A DNA stretch of 56,927 nt from Cycloclasticus sp. (GTDB lineage Bacteria; Pseudomonadota; Gammaproteobacteria; Methylococcales; Cycloclasticaceae): the NCBI GenBank assembly GCA_002733135.1, contig NVUJ01000012.1, positions 1 to 56,927 of the forward strand. The letters run 5' to 3'. Positions 9,605 through 22,700 of this stretch are shown here, one piece after another; positions within the stretch are counted from its first letter, which is position 1, and every line of letters begins with the position of its first letter. Below the pieces are notes generated by a model that saw nothing but the letters and a program-made list of their open reading frames with translations, was not told where the DNA came from and searched no databases. The translations under genes were made by a program, and so were the position numbers.

Positions 9605-10153
9605 ATGCCTGAAGATAAAAACAAACGCCCAAGTTCAAACAATGATTCTGATTTATTTAAGCAATCGATGGGGGATGTAAAACCGTTAAACTCTGACAAT
9701 CAAAACACACTGGATAATAAACCTAAGCCCAAGCCCATCAAAAAACACTTCAGCGAACAATCAGCGCACAATGAAATAACATGTGAAAGCACCAACAACA
9801 TTCAAAGCGACGATATTCTTTTTTACGCACAACACGGCATTCAAAACAAAACCATACGTCAGCTAAAACGTGGTGCTATTCCCATTGATGACAAAGTGGA
9901 CTTGCACGGCCTAAATAAACAAGAAGCCACGAACATGCTTCAAGAATTTTTAGCGTATCAAATAGAGCAGCGCCAACGTTGTATATTGCTTATTCATGGC
10001 AAAGGAATAGGTTCGTTAAATAATCGCCCCACTCTTAAGAACCTTGTTTTCAATATCTTAAAAAATGAACCAACGGTACTCGCTTTTTCTTCAGCCCAAG
10101 CCAGAGATGGAGGGACAGGTGCACTGTATGTTCTACTGAAACGTCTTCTTTAG
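9605..10153 (+). CDS. Smr-domain protein (SmrB/YfcN-like)
   Basis: The 182-residue product has a polar, probably disordered N-terminus (1-75) and a C-terminal Smr domain. The Smr motifs are seen: DLHGLNKQEA (about 98-107), LLIHGKGIGS (about 128-137), and a C-terminal GALYVLLKR strand. SmrB of E. coli cleaves mRNA at collided ribosomes; related Smr domains nick DNA or RNA. That role is inferred from the family only. It is the only plus-strand gene in the first 38 kb. Its stop overlaps the convergent uppP stop by four bases, leaving no room for a terminator between them. Confidence 0.85.
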   Translation: MPEDKNKRPSSNNDSDLFKQSMGDVKPLNSDNQNTLDNKPKPKPIKKHFSEQSAHNEITCESTNNIQSDDILFYAQHGIQNKTIRQLKRGAIPIDDKVDLHGLNKQEATNMLQEFLAYQIEQRQRCILLIHGKGIGSLNNRPTLKNLVFNILKNEPTVLAFSSAQARDGGTGALYVLLKRLL

Positions 10154-10950
10154 TAACTGTAGACATATATCAAAAATGCACCGAGGAGCAATCGGTATAA
10201 AACAAATGGGAACATGCCAATTTTTTCAATCAGTCTTAAAAAAACAGCGATACAGACAAATGCACTAATTGCTGAAACAACCACGCCGCTTATAATTGAA
10301 AACCAATCCACTGTTGCGGCACTATTAACTAATTCCAATGTTTTTAAACTACCCGCCAGAAAAATAAGTGGCACGGACAATAAAAACGAAAAGCGCGCTG
10401 CGGTTTCTCTTGTAAGCCCCAAAAAGAGTCCGCCCGTCATGGTAATACCCGACCGTGAAGCACCAGGAATCAACGCCAACACCTGGAACAGGCCAACGAT
10501 AACCGCGTCCTTTAAGGTTAATTGATGCTGTTCTCTATAACGTGCTCCTTTACTATCCGCGCGCCACAATAACAAACCAAAAAAGATGGTCGCCGCTGCA
10601 ATAATTAGGGGGGACCTTAAATAAATTTCAACCAAATTACCGAAAAATAAACCCACCAAACCCACTGGAATCGTACCGATAATAATAAGCCAAGCTAAGC
10701 GGCTATCTTTCGATGATTGCTGTTTAAAAACAGAACGCAACCAACCTTGTATTATCTGAGATAAGTCTTTTCGAAAATACGTACTAATGGCTAATAAGGA
10801 ACCCACGTGAACAGCCACATCAAACGCTAAACCTTGGTCTTCCCAACCAAATAATAAAGGCAATAATATTAAATGGGCTGAGCTTGAAATCGGCAAGAAC
10901 TCGGTAAGCCCTTGCAACAAACCTAAGCCAATAATTTGATTAAGATCCAT
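10150..10950 (-). CDS. uppP: Undecaprenyl-diphosphatase UppP (BacA)
   Basis: UppP dephosphorylates undecaprenyl diphosphate to recycle the lipid carrier for peptidoglycan and LPS, and gives low-level bacitracin resistance. The 266-residue inner-membrane protein has about eight hydrophobic segments. It carries the two family motifs: QGLTEFLPISSSAHL at about 14-28 with the catalytic glutamate, and ALIPGASRSGITMTGG at about 158-173 with the PGxSRSG loop. It lies 10 nt downstream of truD on the same strand and is convergent with the Smr gene. Its substrate is made by UppS, encoded at 33.7 kb. Confidence 0.95.
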   Translation of the reverse strand: MDLNQIIGLGLLQGLTEFLPISSSAHLILLPLLFGWEDQGLAFDVAVHVGSLLAISTYFRKDLSQIIQGWLRSVFKQQSSKDSRLAWLIIIGTIPVGLVGLFFGNLVEIYLRSPLIIAAATIFFGLLLWRADSKGARYREQHQLTLKDAVIVGLFQVLALIPGASRSGITMTGGLFLGLTRETAARFSFLLSVPLIFLAGSLKTLELVNSAATVDWFSIISGVVVSAISAFVCIAVFLRLIEKIGMFPFVLYRLLLGAFLIYVYSY

Positions 10951-10959
10951 ATTTATCTT

Positions 10960-12009
10960 TTAACCTGCTCGCTGTACAGAAGTTGTTAGTAACTCACGGA
11001 TAACAGCCGTTGCATAGCTACCCGATGGTAGTTTAAAACACAGTTGAAGCTTGTCGTCTTCTAACCAGTTCAATTCAAGCCCTTCTGGAACCACTCTCAA
11101 TGCCCGACGAGATGACTCTAATTTTACTTTGATAAGTCCTTCACAAAAAATTGCGTTATTAGCATATACGCGTTGTTCAATATCATACACACCTTGTTTC
11201 ACCACACTATCCCCAACACCAAATAATGGGCCTGTTGGGTGGATATCATGCTCTTTTATGCGGGCACATAATTCATTGGACAAGAGCGCTTCCTGAAAAA
11301 ATTGGCGTGTACCATTCAGCATAAACGCATCGCCTTCTTCAGCCGCATCCCAGGTATTACTTTTTACACGCTGCGAAAGGACTAAATTAAACAAATAAGA
11401 CCTAACAGAGGATAATAAGAGTCCTTTTAATTTTTTATCCTTAATGGGTTGATTTTTTTCAAAAATCGAATAGGCACGACTAAGGTTTTGACATAAATAA
11501 CCAAATCGTTGCTCCATGAAATAATTAGGCACGCCCCGTTGTTTGATTTTTTCAGTTTGATCATTAACAGCCTGAGTATCTACGTTTAAATTAGAAACAA
11601 CAATTTCAAATCCATTTGAGTTTATCGCGCCTCTTTTCAGCTTTCTTAGATGCCGCGTTACTTGTAATACTTTAATTTGAGGAGTTTCCAGTAAACTCCA
11701 ATCCGGCCCTTCTTGCCCCGGCAATTGCACACTGAACCATTGTTTTGTAATCGCATGGCGGTCTTTCATACCCGCATATGACACAGAGCGCCTTGTTACG
11801 CCCGCATGCTTAGCCAAAATTTTTATAATATCGGCAGTATTAAGATTAATCTTTTGAACGTATAAAAATACATGCTCACCTTCTCCAGAAGGTTCAAATG
11901 ATAGTTCTTCTTCAACACAAAAGTATTCTGGCTTTTCTCTTATTAACCCAGAACTAACAGGGCCTTGATGTGCATAAGCAAGTTCTTCTACGTGCGCTGC
12001 AAATTCCAT
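10960..12009 (-). CDS. truD: tRNA pseudouridine(13) synthase TruD
   Basis: TruD isomerises U13 of tRNA-Glu to pseudouridine. The 349-residue protein (E. coli 349) has the TruD signature YAGMKDRHAITKQWFSV with the catalytic aspartate at D83. A typical insertion domain (NYFMEQRFG near 160-168) and the C-terminal LPSGSYATAVIRELL follow. It lies 21 nt after ispF, matching the ispD-ispF-truD order of E. coli. In E. coli surE follows directly; here uppP and the plus-strand Smr gene intervene. Confidence 0.95.
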   Translation of the reverse strand: MEFAAHVEELAYAHQGPVSSGLIREKPEYFCVEEELSFEPSGEGEHVFLYVQKINLNTADIIKILAKHAGVTRRSVSYAGMKDRHAITKQWFSVQLPGQEGPDWSLLETPQIKVLQVTRHLRKLKRGAINSNGFEIVVSNLNVDTQAVNDQTEKIKQRGVPNYFMEQRFGYLCQNLSRAYSIFEKNQPIKDKKLKGLLLSSVRSYLFNLVLSQRVKSNTWDAAEEGDAFMLNGTRQFFQEALLSNELCARIKEHDIHPTGPLFGVGDSVVKQGVYDIEQRVYANNAIFCEGLIKVKLESSRRALRVVPEGLELNWLEDDKLQLCFKLPSGSYATAVIRELLTTSVQRAG

Positions 12010-12030
12010 TTATTCGAATTTAACTAACTA

Positions 12031-12504
12031 TCAACGGGCTATCAATAACACAACCGCATGGGCTTCAATGCCTTCTTTACGCCCTGCAAACCCCATACCC
12101 TCCGTTGTCGTCGCTTTAATGTTGATTTGAGCTGAGTCACAATTCAAATCATTAGCAATAGTTGCTGACATCGACGTTAAATATGGCGCAAGCTTTGGTA
12201 CTTGAGCAATAATTGTCATGTCAACATTACCTATACGATAATCAGCATTATCAACCAGCTCAAAGACCTTCCTCAATAAAATTCGGCTATCAACATTACT
12301 CAACTCCTGACTAGTATCTGGAAAGTGTTGGCCGATGTCACCTTGCCCTATTGCACCTAGAAGAGCGTCGCATAATGCATGCAGCGCAACATCACCATCA
12401 GAGTGAGCTAATAAACCATCTTTATATTCAACACTTACCCCACCAAGCACCAATGGCTTACCTTCTTCAAAGCGATGTGCATCGTAACCGTGACCAATCC
12501 TCAT
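12031..12504 (-). CDS. ispF: 2-C-methyl-D-erythritol 2,4-cyclodiphosphate synthase
   Basis: IspF forms the cyclic diphosphate intermediate of the non-mevalonate isoprenoid pathway. The 157-residue protein carries metal ligands D8 and H10 in GHGYDAHRF and HSDGDVALHALCDALLGA (about 34-51) with the third histidine. The C-terminal ATTTEGMGFAGRKEGIEA is also typical. It overlaps ispD by an ATGA, so the consecutive pathway enzymes are translationally coupled. With ispD and dxr this window holds three MEP-pathway steps. Confidence 0.96.
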   Translation of the reverse strand: MRIGHGYDAHRFEEGKPLVLGGVSVEYKDGLLAHSDGDVALHALCDALLGAIGQGDIGQHFPDTSQELSNVDSRILLRKVFELVDNADYRIGNVDMTIIAQVPKLAPYLTSMSATIANDLNCDSAQINIKATTTEGMGFAGRKEGIEAHAVVLLIAR

Positions 12505-13214
12505 GAGTTTACTTCCTGTTGTTGCATATAAAAACCAGCCAAGCTTAAATCACCGGGTGACGTAATTTTAATATTATCCGTACTACCCTCAACAATGTGC
12601 ACTGGCTTATCAAATTGCTCGATTGCACTCGCCTCATCCGTTACCTGCACATTATTTGCCCTAGCAGTTAATAGCGCTTGTTCTAAATCAAGCAATTTAA
12701 ATAATTGTGGTGTTAAAGCCCGCCAAAGGTGTGAGCGATCAACTGTGTTCACCGACACATCGTTATTCACTTGCTTGATGGTGTCATGTATAGGTGCTGC
12801 TAAAATGGCACCTTGTTGAATCTCCAATGCTCGTTGGATTAAGAACTCTATATCACTGGTTTTTACGCAGGGTCGCACAGCATCGTGCACCAGCACCCAA
12901 TCATCAGGGCCGGCATGTTCTTTAAACGCGAGAATACCGTTCAATACTGAATCAGCCCTTTGCTCACCACCTGCCGCCACAATCACCTTGTTATGACTAG
13001 CGTATGCGCTTTTAGGCCAATAATTATCAGCCTCGCGAAGACAAACTACTAGTTTCTCAATCTGTTGAGACGCCAATAATCGACTGATTGTTGTGTCGAG
13101 CACTGTTGAGGATTGAAAAGGAAGGTATTGTTTGGGACAATCAGTTAACATTCTAGAGCCGATGCCAGCAGCTGGCACGACGCACCAAATTTTTTCAGCG
13201 TTATTGTTTGTCAT
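12501..13214 (-). CDS. ispD: 2-C-methyl-D-erythritol 4-phosphate cytidylyltransferase
   Basis: IspD couples CTP to methylerythritol phosphate. The N-terminal CVVPAAGIGSRM loop binds CTP, and VLVHDAVRPCV with VTDEASAIE are further family marks. I chose the ATG at 13214 (237 residues). The open frame extends 13 codons further up, but into ftsB and without homology. The start lies inside the end of ftsB (14-nt overlap), so ftsB, ispD and ispF form one coupled unit. Confidence 0.95.
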   Translation of the reverse strand: MTNNNAEKIWCVVPAAGIGSRMLTDCPKQYLPFQSSTVLDTTISRLLASQQIEKLVVCLREADNYWPKSAYASHNKVIVAAGGEQRADSVLNGILAFKEHAGPDDWVLVHDAVRPCVKTSDIEFLIQRALEIQQGAILAAPIHDTIKQVNNDVSVNTVDRSHLWRALTPQLFKLLDLEQALLTARANNVQVTDEASAIEQFDKPVHIVEGSTDNIKITSPGDLSLAGFYMQQQEVNS

Positions 13215-13485
13215 AAGGCTCAATATATTGAAAAAACGTTTCGTCTTTACCAACTAGGCCCAACTCTCGCCTTGCTTTTTCTTCAATAACGTCTTGACCA
13301 CTTTTAAGGTTGTCCACTTCTGCTTGCAGTGCGTTATTTCTCTGCAAGAGTTTTTTGTTGTTCGTTTGTAGTGTTTCTATTCGATGTTCTAAAGCCCAAG
13401 AGTCTTGAACCTTCCCCTCAGCCACCCAAAGTTTGTACTGAAGGTAGCCAAAAAGAAGTATAAGAATGAAGAGCAGTGCTTTCAA
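13201..13485 (-). CDS. ftsB: Cell division protein FtsB
   Basis: FtsB is a small bitopic protein of the FtsQLB divisome complex. The 94-residue product has an N-terminal transmembrane helix (about 4-20), then a heptad-like coiled coil (ALEHRIETLQTNNKKLLQRNNALQAEV in part, about 30-60). The conserved ARRELGLVGKDETFFQ follows near 72-87. It is encoded directly after enolase (1-nt gap), the standard eno-ftsB-ispD order of gammaproteobacteria. Confidence 0.93.
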   Translation of the reverse strand: MKALLFILILLFGYLQYKLWVAEGKVQDSWALEHRIETLQTNNKKLLQRNNALQAEVDNLKSGQDVIEEKARRELGLVGKDETFFQYIEPYDKQ

Positions 13486-13486
13486 C

Positions 13487-14779
<1,293 letters not shown>

Positions 14780-14786
14780 TTATTAT

Positions 14787-15619
14787 CTAAAAATCACCGC
14801 GCATAACGCCAGCATTTTTCACCGTATCATCTATTTTTTTTATGACTATTAGCAAGTCCTTCATCTTGCCGAGTGGAACAGAATTGGGGCCGTCGCTTAA
14901 TGCTTTTTCAGGATATGGATGTGTTTCCATAAACACGCCAGATACACCGGCTGCGATTGCTGCCCTAGCTAGTGTTGGAACAAATTCACGTTGCCCACCC
15001 GATGAGCTACCTTGGCCACCCGGTAACTGCACAGAGTGCGTCGCATCAAAAACAACCGGGGCACCCGTTTCGCGCATAACCGTAAGTGAACGCATATCCG
15101 ATACCAAATTGTTATAGCCAAAAGATGCGCCTCTTTCACAGACCATGATATTTTTATTACCTGTTGAACGTGCTTTATCGACCACGTGTTTCATATCCCA
15201 AGGTGCCAAAAACTGCCCTTTTTTAATATTAACTGGCAATCCTGTTTCAGCAACACGCGTAATGTAATTGGTTTGTCTGCATAAAAATGCAGGCGTTTGC
15301 AACACGTCTACAACCGAGGCTACTTCATCCATTGGTGTATCTTCGTGAACATCTGTAATAACGGGAATGCCGAGTTGGTCTTTAACGGCTTGCAATACCC
15401 TCAAGCCCTCTTCCATACCCGGCCCACGAAAGCCATCTATTGAGGATCGATTTGCTTTGTCAAATGATGATTTATAAATAAAAGGTATCCCTAAATCATC
15501 CGTCATTTCTTTAAGTGTGGCAGCTGTATCTATCGTCATCTGCTCACTTTCGACTACGCAAGTGCCCGCAATTAGAAAAAATGGATGCTCAATACCAACA
15601 TCAAATCCACATAGCTTCA

Positions 15620-15620
<1 letters not shown>
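14787..15620 (-). CDS. kdsA: 3-deoxy-8-phosphooctulonate synthase (Kdo8P synthase)
   Basis: KdsA condenses phosphoenolpyruvate and arabinose 5-phosphate to Kdo8P, the precursor of the LPS inner core. The 277-residue protein begins with [19 protein letters not shown] and carries [12 protein letters not shown] (PEP-binding), [26 protein letters not shown] and [18 protein letters not shown]. An asparagine in the GTCV region rather than a metal cysteine cannot be judged by eye, so the metal-dependent or independent class is left open. Its ATG shares one base with the pyrG stop (TAATG). Confidence 0.96.
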
Positions 15621-17269
<1,649 letters not shown>

Positions 17270-17299
17270 TCATGAATATCGAAGGGTTAATTTTTCATT

Positions 17300-17305
17300 A
17301 TTATA
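17300..17305 (-). promoter_or_regulatory. Probable -10 box of pyrG
   Basis: On the minus strand a TATAAT lies about 37 nt before the pyrG ATG in the A+T-rich tilS-pyrG gap. I see no good -35 at 16-18 nt, so the promoter call rests on the -10 and the position. Confidence 0.35.
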
Positions 17306-17363
17306 CGTTAATCAAAAACAATCGTTATACCCACAAAACAAATTAAACAAAAATTCTTACTGA

Positions 17364-18692
17364 TTATTTAATACGCAACGTTGGGTGCTGCCACTCTATT
17401 TCATAACCTTGCTCTTGATCCTTCGCCAAAAACTTTTCAGCCATCCAAATATCAGCCACGGCAACTAGTGTGTTGTTAATAAAAATTAACGGTAAAGAGT
17501 CACGCACCCATGGGAAAAAAGACGATTCATTGAGTAATTTTTTTAACGATTTCGTACCTGAACGGCCTGCTAATTTAATCCTTTCACCGCCTAACCTCGA
17601 CCTAACGAACACATCACAATCATCCCAAAGTACCTTCTTAATACCCAACCCAACAACCGGCTTAATAGCAAGTTGGCCTAAATTATTTGGTAAATCAACA
17701 CGTTCGCCTTGCCAAGGCGTTTCTAATAAAACTGTTTCATCCGAATGATGCAATATATAAAACGTATTCTTGAAAAGTCGTAACTGATAGCCACCCCACT
17801 CAATCAATGATGCCTGTCTGGTTTCATCCTGAATAATCATCTGCATTTGATTAAGCACTTTCTGTGATGGCAAACGAACATCATTACTAATCAACCACTG
17901 ACGAATGACTAAACGCTGTGTCTCATTACTTAATCCCCTGAGGGGGTTAAGCGCTAGTTCACCGGCCACATCGTTATGAAAATATAGAGACGCATAATCA
18001 GATAATAATGATGTTATTTCTGCGCAATGTGACGCTGTTCTTGCAGTTGTTTTGGAAAAAGCAGGCCACTTCTGCTGAATAAGTGGAATAACTTCCTGAC
18101 GAAGAAAGTTGCGACTAAACGATACATCCTTATTACTCGGGTCTTCAACCCAGTCCAACTTGTGGTGTTCAGCGTAATTAACAATATCTTGCTTGGAAAC
18201 AGCCAAAAAAGGTCGCATCATTAAACCCGAACCAAAAGAAGCACATCTCGGCATGCTTGCAAGTCCATTAACACCCGCACCTCTCAACAATTGCAGCAAC
18301 AAGGTCTCGGCTTGGTCATCTTGGTGTTGCGCTGTTAATAAAATTGTATTGCCATCTACATATTCTCGTAACGCGTCGTAACGAGCGTGGCGAGCCGCTT
18401 GTTCAGGCCCTTCACCCTTCTTATCAATAGCATTAACGGTTTGTGTAGAGAAATTAACACCGACATCAAAAGACACTTTCTCACAATGAACTCGCCATTT
18501 TGTAGAATCTATATGCAAGCCGTGGTCTATGTAAACAGCCAAAAAACTAATGTGGGCATATTGCGTCTGCACCACTGCACACACATGAAGCAAAACGTGT
18601 GAGTCTATGCCACCGCTATAGGCGATAACAATGTTATCTATATTAGGTGTTGACTCGATAAGCTGCTCAACACTCTTGATGAGCTGATTCAA
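17364..18692 (-). CDS. tilS: tRNA(Ile)-lysidine synthetase TilS
   Basis: TilS attaches lysine to C34 of the AUA-reading tRNA-Ile, changing its decoding and charging. The 442-residue protein has the PP-loop ATP motif AYSGGIDSHVLL at about 24-35, then the conserved TAQHQDDQAETLLLQLLRGAG at about 120-140. The RNFLRQEVIPLI segment near 193 and a C-terminal substrate-recognition region (about 350-440, GTKSLKKLLNE) follow. It sits between accA and pyrG; accA-tilS is a common order. Confidence 0.95.
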   Translation of the reverse strand: MNQLIKSVEQLIESTPNIDNIVIAYSGGIDSHVLLHVCAVVQTQYAHISFLAVYIDHGLHIDSTKWRVHCEKVSFDVGVNFSTQTVNAIDKKGEGPEQAARHARYDALREYVDGNTILLTAQHQDDQAETLLLQLLRGAGVNGLASMPRCASFGSGLMMRPFLAVSKQDIVNYAEHHKLDWVEDPSNKDVSFSRNFLRQEVIPLIQQKWPAFSKTTARTASHCAEITSLLSDYASLYFHNDVAGELALNPLRGLSNETQRLVIRQWLISNDVRLPSQKVLNQMQMIIQDETRQASLIEWGGYQLRLFKNTFYILHHSDETVLLETPWQGERVDLPNNLGQLAIKPVVGLGIKKVLWDDCDVFVRSRLGGERIKLAGRSGTKSLKKLLNESSFFPWVRDSLPLIFINNTLVAVADIWMAEKFLAKDQEQGYEIEWQHPTLRIK

Positions 18693-18791
18693 TTCATAAC
18701 CCTATCGATTATTTAGACATGACCATGCCTGCATGTGAAGCAAGTTTGGATTCTCACTTTTAAAGCGAAAATCAAACTACTTAGCCAATCT

Positions 18792-19751
18792 TTATGATAC
18801 GGAATACCGCCCATAACTCATCAGACGCTGGTAACGCTCTGTTAATAAGTCCTCAATAGACAAGGTACTAAGCACGTCCATTTCTGCAACCAGGGTTTCT
18901 TTTATTTTTTCTTTCATAAATGAAACGTCACGGTGCGCTCCCCCCATTGGCTCCTCAATAATACCGTCTATCAAACCGTGCGATAGTAACTTATCTGATG
19001 TAATAGCCATTGCCTCTGCCGCTTGTGATGCTTTCTCAGCGCTTTTCCATAAAATGGAGGCGCAACCTTCAGGGGAGATAACTGAATAGGTGCTATATTT
19101 TAATAAATACAACTTATCACAAACACCCAAGGCCAACGCGCCACCTGAGCCACCCTCGCCAATAACCACGCTAATAATAGGTGTTTTTAATTTAGACATT
19201 TCGAACAAGTTTCTTGCGATAGCTTCACTTTGACCACGTTCTTCTGCGCCAACGCCTGGGTATGCGCCCGGTGTATCAATAAACGTAATAATCGGCAAAT
19301 TAAACCGTTCTGCTAACTTCATTAAACGAAGTGCTTTTCTATAACCTTCTGGTCTTGGCATGCCGAAGTTTCGTTTAATTTTTTCTTTAGTATCACGACC
19401 TTTCTGATGACCAATGACCATAACAGGAAGGCCATTTAACCTTGCCATACCGCCTACAATAGCCGCATCATCTGCATAGTGTCTATCGCCATGCATTTCT
19501 ATGAAACCATCGACAACGCCATCAATATAATCCAGACTATAAGGGCGTTTGGGGTGCCTAGATAACTTAGAAATTTCCCAATCGCTTAATTTAGAAAAAA
19601 TCGACTTTGTTAAAGAAAGACTCTTTTCTTGTAATCTATCTATTTCTTTTTGAATGTCTATTTCATTGTCAGACCCTACGCGTCTTAGCTCTTCGAGCTT
19701 TTCTTCAAGGTCAACAATCGGCTGTTCAAAATCTAAGTAATTTATATTCAT
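18792..19751 (-). CDS. accA: Acetyl-CoA carboxylase carboxyltransferase subunit alpha
   Basis: AccA with AccD transfers carboxyl from carboxybiotin to acetyl-CoA, the first step of fatty acid synthesis. The 319-residue protein matches the family length. It shows an N-terminal coiled-coil region ([12 protein letters not shown]), the core [39 protein letters not shown], and [16 protein letters not shown], which forms the oxyanion region. It follows dnaE by 42 nt, the E. coli dnaE-accA order. No Zn-finger is expected here since that belongs to AccD, which is not in the window. Confidence 0.97.
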   Translation of the reverse strand: MNINYLDFEQPIVDLEEKLEELRRVGSDNEIDIQKEIDRLQEKSLSLTKSIFSKLSDWEISKLSRHPKRPYSLDYIDGVVDGFIEMHGDRHYADDAAIVGGMARLNGLPVMVIGHQKGRDTKEKIKRNFGMPRPEGYRKALRLMKLAERFNLPIITFIDTPGAYPGVGAEERGQSEAIARNLFEMSKLKTPIISVVIGEGGSGGALALGVCDKLYLLKYSTYSVISPEGCASILWKSAEKASQAAEAMAITSDKLLSHGLIDGIIEEPMGGAHRDVSFMKEKIKETLVAEMDVLSTLSIEDLLTERYQRLMSYGRYSVS

Positions 19752-19793
19752 AGGGGTATTTTATATTGACTCGTTGAAATCAGCTAGCAGTAT

Positions 19794-22700
19794 TCAATAT
19801 CGAATAAAATTTTGTTGTTCAGGCAATATCTTCTTGAGCGAATCTATTAGCTCATCAGAGGGTGAAACAGACCATTCATCTGGTAGTGCTAACGCAGACG
19901 ACGCACCCGTTAAAGTCATTTTGATTTTAATAGGGCACGCACCCCCTTTATGTTCTTTAAAAAGTTTATACAGTAAGTTCAACCTTTCAATACCATCTGC
20001 GTCATTTGGATTAAACTCTATTAACAAATCTTTTAAATATTTTTGGCGTGCTTGCTCAACGGTCATTACAGATTCAATAGACACCCTGTTTTGCCCCACA
20101 AAGTCATCAAATGAAATATTACCTTGAATGACCACGATGCTTTCGCTAACTAAAGATTCGCTATAATTATTGAACACTTCGCTATAGGCAACAGCCTCCA
20201 TCCGCGCGCTTCCATCATCTAAAATAACGGTAGCAATCTTACTGCCATTTTTCGTTGGTCTCGTGCGCACTTCGAGCACTAAGCCCGCTATCGTCACAGG
20301 CTTTCCTTTCGTGCGTCTATATTGACCACCGCCTGCAGAGCCCAGCTCCATTTCAAGCATAGTAGATAGCTTGCCGGAAATAATCGACGACATTTCTTCT
20401 TTTACAGCATCAAATGGATGCCCAGTTAAATATAGCCCTAATGTAACTTTTTCGGCTTTTAAACGCTCATTCTCACTCCAAGGTTCAACGGAAACATTTG
20501 CCGACTTTTGTGGAGACTCCTCAATACTGATACCAAACAGATCATTTTGCCCAGCCTTAACACTTTTAACGTGCTGCTCGGCCAATTGAAGTGTTTTAGG
20601 CAACTCACGCATAAGTTCGGCACGGTTTTCTTCCAAACAGTCTAAAGCGCCTGATTTAATCAGCGCCTCTTGCACGCGACGGTTAGCCTTGCGAGCATCT
20701 ATACGTTTAGCCAATTCTTTATGGTCAGTATAAACACCTCCAGAGACGCGCTGTTCAATAATCGAGTCAATCGCTGCTTCACCAACACCCTTTATCGCAC
20801 CTAGACCATAAATAATGTGCCCGTCCTCATTGGTTGTAAAACGATAGGCAGATTGATTGATGTCAGGCGGTAAGATTTCCAGCCCCATATCACGGCACTC
20901 ATCGATAAACATGACCACCTTATCGGTATTGTCCATATCAGATGACAGCACAGCAGCCATAAACTCTGATGGATAATTAGCCTTAAGCCACGCCGTTTGA
21001 TAAGCAATTAAAGCGTATGCAGCTGAGTGGGATTTATTAAAGCCATAACCGGCAAATTTTTCCATTAAGTCGAAAATATAAGTGGCAACTTCTTCTTTAA
21101 CATTATTAGCGACTGCACCTGTGGTAAACATTTCACGCTGCTTAGCCATTTCTTCAGGTTTCTTTTTCCCCATAGCTCTGCGTAACAAATCAGCTGTCCC
21201 AAGGCTATAACCAGCGAGGTCCTGGGCAATTTGCATCACTTGTTCTTGGTATAAAATAACCCCATTTGTCGGTTCTAAAATAGGAATTAAAGTTGGGTGT
21301 GCGTACTCAGCTTTTTTACGCCCATGTTTAACGTTGATGTAGTCGTCCACCATTCCGGACTGAAGCGGCCCCGGCCTAAATAACGCCACTAGGGCTATAA
21401 TATCTTCAAAGGTATCAGGTCTTAAGCGACGAATTAGATCTTTCATCCCTCTAGACTCAAGTTGAAAAACCGCCGTGGTTGCGTAATTTTTTAGTAACTC
21501 GTAGGTTAGTTCATCATCTCTAGGTAATACATCAATATCGATAATGGCCTCACCTTTGGCACTTAATCGAGCATTAATATTTTGCAGTGCCCAGTCAATA
21601 ATCGTAAGCGTTCTTAAACCTAAGAAGTCAAATTTAACTAGGCCAACGGCTTCGATATCATCTTTATCAAACTGCGTCACCAAGTTAGCCCCGCCTTCTT
21701 CGCAGTAAAGTGGTGAAAAGTCGGTTAATTTACTCGGTGATATAACAACGCCACCCGCGTGTTTACCAGCATTTCTAGCAATACCTTCAAGTTGCAAGGC
21801 AAGATCAATCAGTTCTCTTACTTCCTCTTCATCCTGATAGGCGGTCAATAAATCAGGGCTTTCATCTAGCGCCTTAGTTAAGGTCATGCCTATCTCAAAC
21901 GGAATAGCCTTAGCTAAGCGATCAACAAACCCATACGGGTGGCCTAATACGCGTCCTACATCACGTATAACAGCTTTGGCCGCCATAGTACCGTAGGTAA
22001 TGATTTGCGATACTTTATCCCTGCCATATTTTTCACCAACATAATCAATAACTCTATCACGACCTTCCATACAAAAATCGACGTCGAAATCTGGCATCGA
22101 TACACGTTCAGGGTTAAGAAAACGCTCGAATAATAAATCAAATTCGATAGGGTCCAAATCAGTAATTCGAAGAGCATATGCAACAATCGACCCAGCACCG
22201 GATCCCCTGCCAGGGCCTACTGGGACACCATTATTTTTTGCCCATTTGATAAAGTCAGCCACAATCAAAAAGTAGCCTGGAAAACCCATCTGACAGATAA
22301 CGTCTAATTCCCTTGTCAAACGTGCTTGGTAGACTTGACGCTTATCATCGTCAAAATTTATGCGTTCAGACGTTTCATCAATGCGCTTCGCTAAACCCTG
22401 TTGTGCTAACTCTGAGAAATACTCATCTGTTGTCATCCCTTTCGGGACAGGGAAATCTGGTAAAAAGTTTTCACCTAAACTCAGCTCAATATTACAACGC
22501 GTAGCAATTTCTACTGAATTTTCAAGTGCCTCAGGTAAATCTGAAAACAATTCAGCCATTTCCTCTTGGCTTTTCAAATATTGCTGCTCAGTATGAGTTT
22601 TTGCACGACGAGTGTCTGATAAAACGCGCCCTTGATTAATACAAACTCTAGCCTCGTGTGCGTTATATTCTTCTTCCATCAAAAAACATGACGCATTCGT

